NCBI GenBank assembly: GCA_009746045.1
Contig: RPFO01000041.1
Span: 6,527,302 to 6,591,301 of the forward strand
Direction: 5' to 3'
Source of the DNA: Mesostigma viride
Taxonomy: Eukaryota; Streptophyta; Mesostigmatophyceae; Mesostigmatales; Mesostigmataceae
Length of the DNA: 64,000 bases
Shown one piece after another: positions 1 through 7,500 of the stretch (the stretch's first letter is position 1; each line of letters starts with the position of its first letter). The notes below the pieces were generated by a model. That model made no database searches. It saw nothing but the letters and a program-made list of their open reading frames with translations, and had not been told where the DNA came from. The translations under genes and the position numbers were made by a program.

Positions 1-15
1 GAAGAAACCGCACAG

Positions 16-1335
16 ATGGCGAAACGCATCCAAGAACTCGAGAAGCAAGCCGCTCGGTTAAAGAGTGACATCAGGTTGGTCCAAGAAATGCCCCCGGATG
101 CTGTGAGGAACTTGCTGAAGGAAAAATCTGAACTGACTTCAAAAGTATCGTTTCTCGACGCGAGTTTACAATCCGCGACTGCAGAAAAGAAAACACTTGA
201 GTCAAATATTGAGACTCTGACCAAGTCAGCGACGGAGCAAGATCAAGAAATCCAGGCTCTTCTTTATCAATTAAGGAAAAGCAAAGGGCACGAAAGTGAG
301 TTACAAGCAAAACTAAATAAAGCTTTAGAAGATTTCAAAGATGCGCAAGGCATGATCGAGTTGAAGGATAACAACCTCGACCAGTACGCCGCTGGACATA
401 CCAAATTACAAGAGAAAGTGAATTTAACAAGCGATGCGTTGGCAAAAGAGAAAGAGGCCCGTGAACAGTTGGAAGGCGAGTTAGCATCGGCACGATCACA
501 ACTCGGCCAGACGGTCGCGGCTGCTAGAGAAGCATCAGATTCATTAGCCGAGCGTAAGAAAGAAATAGAAAATTTGCAAAGTCTCATCGCCACCGAAAAG
601 CAATCACGGGACGTCGAAAAAAGCGAGCTTTCAGGGAAAGTAAGTGGCCTGATGAGCAAGGTGTCTGAGTTGGAGCGCGCGTTGGCAGGTCGAGACGCCG
701 CGTGGAAAGAAACTGTTGCCAAGTACGACGACGAAAAACAAGAGGCACAAGAGGTCTACCGCCAAGCTGTCGAGGAGTCTGTTAGACTCGCTGAAGCGTC
801 CAAAACAGCATGGGGTGAGGAACGCGAGGAGCTCTTATCACGCGCTGATGACGCGTCAGGTCGCGCGTTGGCACTGCGTTCCATGCTTATAAGGTCGATT
901 CAAAAGGCGGGGAAACGATACGCGCAACAGGCCGCGGAACACGAAAGCGACCGCAAGAAGTTGCTCGAGCAGTTACATGCGGCTGTGGCTCAAGTACCGC
1001 GCCTAGAACAAGCTCTAACACTCGCGCGAAAGGCCTCATCCGGTAAGAGTTTAATACGCGCAACCTCGCGGCTAAGAGAAGACCTCAAGTGGGAACGCTC
1101 GAAAGCGAACGTTCTAACCACGCGGAATGATGAATTAGAGAAGATAAACAAACGACTTAGAAACGCCCTCGAAACACAGAAAGACTGGGAGGAGGCAAGT
1201 AGGTTCCTCCGAACATCCAACTCTCAGGCGGGTCGATCGAATAACAAGCGACCAAGGTGGGACTTCGACGATCCTAGCGACGATCCTAGCGACTTGGCAT
1301 CTATCGTCGAAGGCGTGACCGCTATGGCGTCTTAA
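16..1335 (+). CDS. Long coiled-coil protein, possibly 5'-partial
   Basis: A 439-residue, highly charged protein made almost entirely of Glu/Lys/Gln/Ala-rich heptad-like sequence, as expected of a long parallel coiled coil (about residues 1-400). A short tail ends in two DDPSD repeats and a hydrophobic stretch. No catalytic motif is visible. The frame stays open to the first base of the window, so the ATG at 16 may be internal. Codon use is less GC-rich at third positions than in neighbouring genes, which may mean a different origin. Its 3' end overlaps the 3' end of the convergent cysteine desulfurase gene by 14 bases. A structural or tethering role is a guess from the fold only. Confidence 0.6.
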   Translation: MAKRIQELEKQAARLKSDIRLVQEMPPDAVRNLLKEKSELTSKVSFLDASLQSATAEKKTLESNIETLTKSATEQDQEIQALLYQLRKSKGHESELQAKLNKALEDFKDAQGMIELKDNNLDQYAAGHTKLQEKVNLTSDALAKEKEAREQLEGELASARSQLGQTVAAAREASDSLAERKKEIENLQSLIATEKQSRDVEKSELSGKVSGLMSKVSELERALAGRDAAWKETVAKYDDEKQEAQEVYRQAVEESVRLAEASKTAWGEEREELLSRADDASGRALALRSMLIRSIQKAGKRYAQQAAEHESDRKKLLEQLHAAVAQVPRLEQALTLARKASSGKSLIRATSRLREDLKWERSKANVLTTRNDELEKINKRLRNALETQKDWEEASRFLRTSNSQAGRSNNKRPRWDFDDPSDDPSDLASIVEGVTAMAS

Positions 1336-2455
1336 GGTCGAGGGCCGCGAGAAGCGTTCTCAGGTCTTCCTCGGTCGTCCTGTTGCTCATCCCGATCCGC
1401 ACGGTCCCGCGTTCGAGTTTCCGCGGCAGCCCGATGGCCTGCAGCGTCTCGCTCCTCTTCAGAAGGTGGCACGCGGACCCCGTGGACACGGCGATGCCCT
1501 TCTTCGCTAGTCTCTTCACGAGCGCCCGAGAACTTCGGACGGGCAACGCGACCGAGACGAGGTTCGGCAATGCCTTCGCGGGCAGTTTGGGACCGTGAAC
1601 CACGCCTCCCATCTGCACGAGTCTCCCCACAAGCGCCCGCCGCATCTTCCGCAACCTCGCGACGTCCGCCGTGCCCCTGTGACAGTTGAGCTTCACGGCC
1701 TCCGCCAGGGCGCATATCAGCGGGGGCGACTCCGTCCCTGGCCGCACGGCCCGCTCCTGCCCGCCCCCCCACGTCAGCGGGGACAGACACGACGGGTCTT
1801 TCCGCAACACGAGGGCGCCCACGCCTTTCACGGAATGGATCTTGTGGCCCGATAAGACGTAACTGTCCAGCGCTTTCACTCCCCGGATCCTGAACTTGCC
1901 CGCCGCCTGCGTCGTGTCCGAGTGGAAGTGCACGTGCCTGCCAATGACCTTGCGTATCGCCGACAGGTCCTGCAGCGTGCCGATCTCGTTGTTGGCGTAC
2001 ATGATGCTCACGAGCTTGACCCGGCTCCCGTGCTTCTTCATGGCCGCGCGCAAGGCGTCCATCTGGACGAACCCCTCCCCGTCCACGGGGATCTTCTCCA
2101 CCACGATCTTGTGCTCCTTCGTCAGGTGGTCCAGCGGTTTGATGCCCGCCGGGTGCTCGATCGCCGACGTGATGACGACTCCTTCGTACCCGTGCTTCTC
2201 CATGACGCCGTTGAGCACGATGTTCATGGACTCGGTGGCGCCCGAGGTGAATATGATCGACTTGGCAGGCTCGTGGAGGTGCCGCGCGATCGCCGCCCTC
2301 GCCTCTTCGACCACTTGCCTCGCCCGCTTCCCGATCTCGTGGGAAGAGGACGGGTTGCCGTACAGCTGGTTCGCGACCGCCGTCATGACGCGCACGACTT
2401 CCGGGTACGGTTTGGTCGTGCTGATGTTGTCCAGATACACTTCTCTCCCCCCCAT
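1322..2455 (-). CDS. NifS/IscS-like cysteine desulfurase (PLP enzyme)
   Basis: A 377-residue class V aminotransferase-fold protein. Enzymes of this family take sulfur from L-cysteine onto a catalytic cysteine for Fe-S clusters or thiolated tRNA. Visible landmarks are YLDNISTTKPYP at the N-terminus, GNPSSSHEIG, SGATESMN (phosphate binding), IEHPAG (the His stacking on PLP), the SGHKIHSVKGVG loop with the Schiff-base lysine, and GIAVSTGSACH with the catalytic Cys loop. Length is normal for the family and all key residues are present, so it looks active. NifS-like genes are known in some large DNA viruses such as asfarviruses. The ATG at 2455 follows GTACGT repeats. The 3' end overlaps the convergent coiled-coil gene. 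Confidence 0.9.
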   Translation of the reverse strand: MGGREVYLDNISTTKPYPEVVRVMTAVANQLYGNPSSSHEIGKRARQVVEEARAAIARHLHEPAKSIIFTSGATESMNIVLNGVMEKHGYEGVVITSAIEHPAGIKPLDHLTKEHKIVVEKIPVDGEGFVQMDALRAAMKKHGSRVKLVSIMYANNEIGTLQDLSAIRKVIGRHVHFHSDTTQAAGKFRIRGVKALDSYVLSGHKIHSVKGVGALVLRKDPSCLSPLTWGGGQERAVRPGTESPPLICALAEAVKLNCHRGTADVARLRKMRRALVGRLVQMGGVVHGPKLPAKALPNLVSVALPVRSSRALVKRLAKKGIAVSTGSACHLLKRSETLQAIGLPRKLERGTVRIGMSNRTTEEDLRTLLAALDLKTP

Positions 2456-2532
2456 GACCGTACGTACGTATACCTATCTGCAGAGATTTGGAGAGCGCGC
2501 GCTTCGAGAAGCGGAAAAAGATCGAGAGGGAG

Positions 2533-2539
2533 TATAAAA
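2533..2539 (+). promoter_or_regulatory. TATA-like box upstream of the 2572 gene
   Basis: TATAAAA matches the boxes before the genes at 5389, 5830 and 6684. It lies 33 nt before the chosen ATG, closer than the usual 52-56 nt. Confidence 0.4.
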
Positions 2540-2571
2540 TGGGGAAGATCCGTCTGTCTCGAGGCGACCAG

Positions 2572-3285
2572 ATGGTGTCTGTGGACTTCGTGCCTCGTAT
2601 TCCGCTCTCCATGGACGTCGACGAGAACCGCCCCGTGAAGAAACGTTCCCGCAAGGCGAACCGAGTCGCGCAGGCGGAGACGGCGGTCAAAGAACCGCTC
2701 GCGGACATCACGGACCGGCTCGTCACCGCTGTCGTGGCGGAAGACGAGGACAAGAAGCGAGGGTACGAGAGTTTCTCGATCCCCAACACTCTGGCGGAGA
2801 GCTTCATCGAGTTTCTGATCAAGCCGGACAAGACGGTCCACGTGGGAGCTCTGTGTTCCGCCATGAACTCGAACCCGAAGGACGTGTTCGGGTCGGACTC
2901 GGCGTGGATATCCACCGAGGAGGTCGCGAGGGTGCTCGCGACGAACAAGAAACTCAAGCCCCTTCGCGACTCGTTCGCGGAGATGGTGCTGAGCATGCAG
3001 GAGATCAACAGCGAGGACGACAAGGAAAACCTCGTCCCCTACCGTTGCGTGGACTTCCTGAAGGCGGTGTACGGCCACAACCGGTTTGACGCACTCCACT
3101 TGATCAATTTCGGCGGGGTCGTGTTCAACGAGTACAAACGCGTTCACGGGACGTCGCCGCCCACGAGAGGGGACGGGTACAAAATGTACTTCCGGAAGGA
3201 CATCCCGCTCATGAAGGCGGCGTTTGACGCCTGGGAAAAGAAGCTGGACGCGCAGGATGTCCGGGGTCACGCCGAAACGGATTGA
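2572..3285 (+). CDS. Conserved-looking protein of unknown function
   Basis: About 237 residues from the ATG at 2572. The frame is open further upstream, with another ATG at 2539. However, that ATG overlaps a TATAAAA box (2533-2539) that resembles the promoter boxes of other genes here, so 2572 is preferred. The N-terminal 40 residues are basic with a KKRSRK cluster, which could be a nuclear or DNA-binding signal. The rest is a mixed alpha/beta globular sequence (about 70-230) without a motif I recognise. It is transcribed away from the desulfurase gene. Confidence 0.6.
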   Translation: MVSVDFVPRIPLSMDVDENRPVKKRSRKANRVAQAETAVKEPLADITDRLVTAVVAEDEDKKRGYESFSIPNTLAESFIEFLIKPDKTVHVGALCSAMNSNPKDVFGSDSAWISTEEVARVLATNKKLKPLRDSFAEMVLSMQEINSEDDKENLVPYRCVDFLKAVYGHNRFDALHLINFGGVVFNEYKRVHGTSPPTRGDGYKMYFRKDIPLMKAAFDAWEKKLDAQDVRGHAETD

Positions 3286-3341
3286 CGGAAGGGACTTGTC
3301 TAGACCCGAGGAAGGGACCCTGTGGAAAATCGTCCTACTTA

Positions 3342-3590
3342 TTAAATATCTAATGAAAACCTTCCCGTATGCGCAACATACGCTTTTGCACCAAAAATGA
3401 CGCTCAACACTACTGACACACCAAACGCCACAACTACGCCGAAAATTTTCATACTTGCGTTGTTGTCCTTATCGATGTCCCCTGTAGACTGCGCGGATCC
3501 CAATTTGACGAGACCATACACGCATGCACCACCGGCTCCTAAAAATAACACGGTCAATGCGATAAACGGCGCGGCGTCCTTGAGTGGCAT
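3342..3590 (-). CDS. Small two-TM membrane protein
   Basis: An 82-residue protein with two hydrophobic helices (about residues 7-28 and 48-70) separated by a polar, acidic loop (GDIDKDNNAS). The frame extends upstream to 3641 with an extra ATG, but that would overlap the next gene's stop region. The ATG at 3590 leaves a short gap and is preferred. It lies in a cluster of tiny membrane proteins (3342-4283) of the kind found in virion inner membranes of large DNA viruses. No family recognised. Confidence 0.65.
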   Translation of the reverse strand: MPLKDAAPFIALTVLFLGAGGACVYGLVKLGSAQSTGDIDKDNNASMKIFGVVVAFGVSVVLSVIFGAKAYVAHTGRFSLDI

Positions 3591-3612
3591 GTTTCTATTA
3601 TGCATGCAGAAC

Positions 3613-3882
3613 TTATTCGACGATGGAATCAATTGGATCAAACTCTAACGATTTACGCGTGCGGTTTCGGTATCGGTATAGTCGTATCCTGTCCCAAACG
3701 ATATACGATAACGACCCGACGCCAAGGGACATGCCTAAACCGGCCAGGATCATGAAACCTTGCCGCCGTTGATCCGAGTCCCCTTTCTTTTTTCCGCGGA
3801 CGACCAAAAACGTCATGGTTCCTCCCAAGGCGAACCCTCCGATCGTCAAGGCTACAAGGACCCAGAAGAACCAGTCGAACAT
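3613..3882 (-). CDS. Small two-TM membrane protein
   Basis: An 89-residue protein with a hydrophobic N-terminus (residues 1-28, starting MFDWFFWVLVAL), a basic loop (RGKKKGDSDQRR) and a second helix at about 40-62, then a basic tail. The positive loop suggests it faces the cytosol. It is divergent from the membrane-protein gene at 3939, with only 56 bp between the two ATGs. That gap holds an AT-rich motif (TTATTATTTAAC). Function unknown; probably a virion or host-membrane component. Confidence 0.7.
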   Translation of the reverse strand: MFDWFFWVLVALTIGGFALGGTMTFLVVRGKKKGDSDQRRQGFMILAGLGMSLGVGSLSYIVWDRIRLYRYRNRTRKSLEFDPIDSIVE

Positions 3883-3938
3883 GTTTACAAACGACTTCGA
3901 TATTATTATTTAACAAATGTATAGTACATGTCACGGCG

Positions 3939-4283
3939 ATGAAAGCGTTCACAGAACCGAAACACGTGATCACAGTCCTGATACTTGGCGCAGTCGCCAC
4001 AATAACGCTCGGCGTCTCGTCCCTGCTGACGGAACGGACGGCAAAACGAGGCCCTACGGAATGGTTAGTGGAGATGCAAGACCGGAGAGAGTCCGACCCG
4101 GCCGGGGTCGCCGCCAGCATACAGACGCGCGTCCAAAAGTACCGCAAAGCGGCCAAGATACTCGCAATGATGACGATCAGGTCGACGGGCGTGTTATTTA
4201 TCTACGTCTCCCTCGTCGCTTTTTTCCACTTCCGGCCCTCGAAGCCAGTGTACAGGGAAGCGTCCTCTGTTACGACTGCGTGA
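3939..4283 (+). CDS. Small membrane protein
   Basis: A 114-residue protein with a hydrophobic segment at about 11-29 and a second at about 82-98. Between them is a polar, Arg/Glu-rich stretch that may be helical. The last 14 bases overlap the end of the convergent Cys-rich gene. It shares a short AT-rich intergenic region with the divergent gene ending at 3613. No family recognised. Confidence 0.65.
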   Translation: MKAFTEPKHVITVLILGAVATITLGVSSLLTERTAKRGPTEWLVEMQDRRESDPAGVAASIQTRVQKYRKAAKILAMMTIRSTGVLFIYVSLVAFFHFRPSKPVYREASSVTTA

Positions 4284-4956
4284 GCGCTCTAGCGAACTCC
4301 TCTTCGAAGTCCTCGTCGCTCCCCGCGGTAGGAGCTTTCGTCTTCCGCTTGGAACCGAGCAGTCCGCGGATGTAGTCGTCCGGGTCGCCGCCCCTCGAGC
4401 TGTCCGCGGGCGACGCTTCCCTCGCTCGTTTCGCGGCGCACTCGACCGTGGCGACACGCGCCAACGCGGTCTCCAACAGCGACTCCAGCCGCTTCACGCG
4501 GTCTTCGAGTTGCTCGACCTTGGACGCCGTGGCCCTCGCTCTCTGGCGCTCGGAGGACTCGTTGCCTCTCACGTACATGGGCGCCTTGAGGCACCCCAAC
4601 GGGTGCGTGTCGCAGCCCGTGTTGGGAGCGGGCAGAGGGAGACACGGTCCGAACGGGTCCAATAGCCGGCCTTCGTGGACGACTTGCAGGCCCACGCGGC
4701 CTTCCCACCCCGGATGGGGGATGGGGACGCACTCGGCCGAGAAACGCGCGTCTTCCACGACGACCATGCCTCGGACTTTGTGTCTCCCGCACCGCACGCT
4801 GCCGGTCGGGTTGTCTCGGAACGCGTACCCGGCCTTGCATTCGCAGCCCGGGACGGAACACGACTTCACGAGGGAGACCTCCACGGCTCTCAGCCACGGG
4901 AAGTCCGCGGGCTTCGCGTCCACGTAGCACCCGACGACGGGGGGAGAGACCGCCAT
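4270..4956 (-). CDS. Cys-rich protein with C-terminal coiled coil
   Basis: A 228-residue protein. The first half (about 8-125) has nine or more Cys/His residues in zinc-site-like spacing, such as CSVPGCECKAGYAF and CGRHK. The second half has a short leucine heptad segment (about 145-175, EQLEDRVKRLESLLE) and a charged, low-complexity tail. This could be a zinc-stabilised DNA- or protein-binding domain joined to an oligomerisation helix. No named family recognised. A TATAAAA box on the same strand (5012-5018) lies 56 nt before the ATG. Confidence 0.65.
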   Translation of the reverse strand: MAVSPPVVGCYVDAKPADFPWLRAVEVSLVKSCSVPGCECKAGYAFRDNPTGSVRCGRHKVRGMVVVEDARFSAECVPIPHPGWEGRVGLQVVHEGRLLDPFGPCLPLPAPNTGCDTHPLGCLKAPMYVRGNESSERQRARATASKVEQLEDRVKRLESLLETALARVATVECAAKRAREASPADSSRGGDPDDYIRGLLGSKRKTKAPTAGSDEDFEEEFARALTQS

Positions 4957-5011
4957 GGTTTCAAATTATGTCCTCGCGGGTCGTGCGAGGTCCAACGCCT
5001 CGCTCGTGCTT

Positions 5012-5018
5012 TTTTATA
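5012..5018 (-). promoter_or_regulatory. TATA-like box for the 4956 gene
   Basis: On the minus strand this reads TATAAAA, 56 nt upstream of the ATG at 4956. The spacing matches the boxes at 5333, 5778, 6632 and 22078. Confidence 0.5.
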
Positions 5019-5099
5019 GAGACGACTCGGCAGAAGGTACGGCACTAGAGCGCCCGTATACACTTCCACCCTCTTTAAGTTAACTCCACGTCAGCCGGA

Positions 5100-5225
5100 T
5101 CAGAAGGAGAAGGCCGTCCAGAAATCGTGGGGACGGTGCGTGCGTCGTCGGCGCCTGACGCCGGCCCGCGCGCCGTGGCTCTTCTTCACGAACCGGCCCT
5201 TCTTGTCGCGCTTCGGTAACGCCAT
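5100..5225 (-). CDS. Small basic protein, 41 residues
   Basis: Begins MALPKRDKKGRFVKK and continues with an Arg-rich run and an aromatic end (DFWTAFSF). Net charge is very high for its size. Short KRDKKGRF-type basic peptides recur in large DNA viruses and phages, and may bind DNA or be packaged. The frame is open upstream to 5489, but that part runs antisense to the next gene, so the ATG at 5225 is chosen. Confidence 0.5.
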   Translation of the reverse strand: MALPKRDKKGRFVKKSHGARAGVRRRRRTHRPHDFWTAFSF

Positions 5226-5332
5226 CTGGGTATACCAGTGTAACTGACATTTTTTTTCCAGATGTCCGTACACGTCGACGTGGCGCGATGTACAAGGGCG
5301 TCTCCCCGACTCGTCACGTTCACTCGCGAAGG

Positions 5333-5339
5333 TATAAAT
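5333..5339 (+). promoter_or_regulatory. TATA-like box for the 5389 gene
   Basis: GGTATAAATC lies 56 nt before the ATG at 5389, on the same pattern as the two KilA-N-family genes downstream. Confidence 0.5.
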
Positions 5340-5388
5340 CGGCCGGGTCGCTCGAACGAGGCGTCTGTCCTTCCGCCGCCTCCTAGCG

Positions 5389-5673
5389 ATGCCTACCCGC
5401 GCAGAAGCCAAGAGACAGGCCGCGGAGAAGAAGGCCGCCGCCAGGAAGGCAGCGGACGAGAAACGGGCGTCCAAACAGTCGGCCGCCACGTTCGCCCGCC
5501 TGTTGCGTGAGAACCCGGAGCTGAACGCCTACATCTCGTACGCGGACAACGAGCCTTGGGTGGCTCCCGAGGGCGTGGCCCTCTTCTTCTCCAAGATGCG
5601 GCTGGACAGAGAGCAGCGGAAGGTGGCGGACGCGATCTGCGAGCTGGCCTCGGCGCTCGAACGCGGCGAATAG
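5389..5673 (+). CDS. Small helical basic protein
   Basis: A 94-residue protein whose first 35 residues are an Ala/Lys/Arg-rich helix (AEAKRQAAEKKAAARK), followed by a small globular part with aromatic residues. A TATAAAT box (5333-5339) lies 56 nt before the ATG. The basic helix suggests nucleic-acid binding. No family recognised. Confidence 0.6.
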   Translation: MPTRAEAKRQAAEKKAAARKAADEKRASKQSAATFARLLRENPELNAYISYADNEPWVAPEGVALFFSKMRLDREQRKVADAICELASALERGE

Positions 5674-5707
5674 TTACGGATAACCGTTTGGCGTTGTCCG
5701 TACGCGG

Positions 5708-6147
5708 CGACGTGGACCAACAGCGTATCTCAGTTGTCCGTACGCTTTTGCTGACGTCACGGCTCGGCCGCAAAGGATATAAAAGGTCCTCGAGTTTCAC
5801 AAGGAGCCAACGACCAACTCTTCCCAGCCATGGAGGTCGCACGCTGTGACGCCCCTTTCACCCACGCTCTCTTCAACCTGGCGAGTGACACCGACGATTT
5901 TATGAAATTCACGCTGAAGCCGTGTACGTTGTTCGAAGTGGACCCCGCTAAGGAAATCAAGCTCCGGAAGAGCGACCGACTGATCCATGGCCCCGACTTG
6001 ACAACCGCGGCCTCGAACGGGAAGAAGCGCTTCGACAACTGGTTCAGACTCGATGGTTCAAAGGCCTTCATATCGGCTCTGGAGAGGTCAACAACATACT
6101 GTGTTGACCTCGTCGGGGATCGGATCGGGGGTCCGACCCCTCCCAAA
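5708..6147 (+). repeat. Direct repeat, copy 1: promoter plus shared N-terminus
   Basis: About 440 bp matches 6561-6999 closely. It covers the end of a GACGTGGACC run, a TTGTCCGTACGC element, a TGACGTCA site, the TATA box, the 5' leader and the first ~105 codons. The two copies drive two genes whose C-terminal parts differ. Confidence 0.75.
5778..5784 (+). promoter_or_regulatory. TATA-like box for the 5830 gene
   Basis: TATAAAA, 52 nt before the ATG, inside the duplicated promoter block. A TTGTCCGTACGC element and TGACGTCA lie just upstream. Confidence 0.55.
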
Positions 6148-6576
6148 GTCGTGGACCTCGTTACAACCGGCCCAAATGACTGGCGAGGCGTGTGGATCCA
6201 CGCCAAACTGATTGATAAGGTCATCGAATGGGCTCAACTACCCGCGACCAAACAAAAAGAGTTGCCTGTTCAAGAGCGAGTGGCGATGGCTATGAGGGGG
6301 AGCGAATGCGAAGTTCGATGTCCTGCTGGCATGATTGATATCGTCACCCACGACTCGCCCGTGATCGTCGAGGTGAAAGAAGTAAAAGATTGGATAAAGG
6401 GCGTCGGGCAACTCATGGCGTATGGTCATTACTTTCCAGACTACGAAAAACGTTTATTCATCTTTCGGACTGGCAAGGTAAACACGGGACAAATCCGCGT
6501 CATTGAAGACGTTTGTGAAGGATGCGGAATCGAACTCGCACTGGACGAGGATTTTTATGACGACGTGGACCTATAG
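5830..6576 (+). CDS. KilA-N-family N-terminus joined to a PD-(D/E)XK nuclease-like domain
   Basis: A 248-residue protein. Residues 1-105 are nearly the same as in the next gene and lead into the start of a KilA-N domain (YCVDLVGDRIGG, then GVWIHAKLID). KilA-N then stops short. Residues ~150-215 instead carry MIDIVTHDSPVIVEVKEVKDW followed by GQLMAYGHYFPD. Asp, Glu-x-Lys and a downstream Gln in this order fit a restriction-endonuclease-like (PD-(D/E)XK) core, as found in several virus-encoded proteins. A DNA-binding nuclease is inferred. The C-terminal end is acidic with a CEGC pair. A TATA box lies 52 nt before the ATG. Confidence 0.65.
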   Translation: MEVARCDAPFTHALFNLASDTDDFMKFTLKPCTLFEVDPAKEIKLRKSDRLIHGPDLTTAASNGKKRFDNWFRLDGSKAFISALERSTTYCVDLVGDRIGGPTPPKVVDLVTTGPNDWRGVWIHAKLIDKVIEWAQLPATKQKELPVQERVAMAMRGSECEVRCPAGMIDIVTHDSPVIVEVKEVKDWIKGVGQLMAYGHYFPDYEKRLFIFRTGKVNTGQIRVIEDVCEGCGIELALDEDFYDDVDL

Positions 6577-6999
6577 CGTATCTCAGTTGTCCGTACGCTT
6601 TCTGATGACGTCACGGCTCGGCCGCAAAGGGTATAAAAGGTCCTCGAGTTTCACAAGAAGCCAACGACCAACTCTTCCCAACCATGGAGGTCGCACGTCG
6701 TGACGCCCCTTTCACCCACGCTCTCTTCAACCTGGCGAGTGACACCGACGATTTTATGAAATTCACGCTGAAGCCGTGTACGTTGTTCGAAGTGGACCCT
6801 GCTAAGGAGATAAAAGTCAGGAAGACCGACAAAATGATCCACGCCCAAGACTTTACTGCCGCGGCATCGAACGGGAAGAAGCGCTTCGAGAGTTGGTTTC
6901 GTCTTGATGGTTCGAAGGCCTTCATATCGGCCCTTGAGAGGTCAACAACATACTGTGTTGACCTCGTCGGGGATCGGATCGGGGGTCCGACCCCCTCGA
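6561..6999 (+). repeat. Direct repeat, copy 2: promoter plus shared N-terminus
   Basis: Second copy of the 5708-6147 unit. It starts inside the last codons of the first paralogue, so gene and promoter were duplicated together in tandem. Divergence is modest and includes in-frame changes, suggesting both copies were selected for a time. Confidence 0.75.
6632..6638 (+). promoter_or_regulatory. TATA-like box for the 6684 gene
   Basis: TATAAAA, 52 nt before the ATG at 6684. It is the duplicated partner of the box at 5778. Confidence 0.55.
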
Positions 7000-7500
7000 A
7001 GGTTGTGGACGTCGTGAAGGGTGGTCAGAACGACGACCGAGGCGTGTGGATCCACCCCAAGCTGGTGAACCCTCTCGCCATGTGGATCAGTCCGGACTTC
7101 GCCGTCCAGGCCATGGACTGGGTGGACCGCATCCTGGCCGGCGACATCGCGATGATGGAAGTCGTGCGAGACGTCCACGACGCCGTCCACAGAACCACGA
7201 CCACGGTGGCCATCAACACGGAGCTCGGCGTGTCGAGGAAGCGTCCCAACTACGTCGAGCCCGTCCGGACTCTGCCCCCCAGCGTGCGCGTGATCGCCAA
7301 GGACACGCAGCACAGACTCGGCGATTTCGTCACCTCCGCCGTCCCCAAGGAACGCGTGGGCAAGATCATGATGTTCTTGGGAGACAAGGCGTGCGAGGCC
7401 GCCACGGGGGAGGACACGGGGTCGCTGAAGAGGCTCAACGGCGTGAAGAGCGGGAGCGCAAGGGACATGATGAACGACGAGCAGCTGGAGAACGTCGATT

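Noticed and set aside
1332-3023. 563-residue minus-strand frame
   Set aside because: It runs antisense to and across the desulfurase and the 2572 gene, has shadow-type composition (Arg/Gly/Ala), and no motif.
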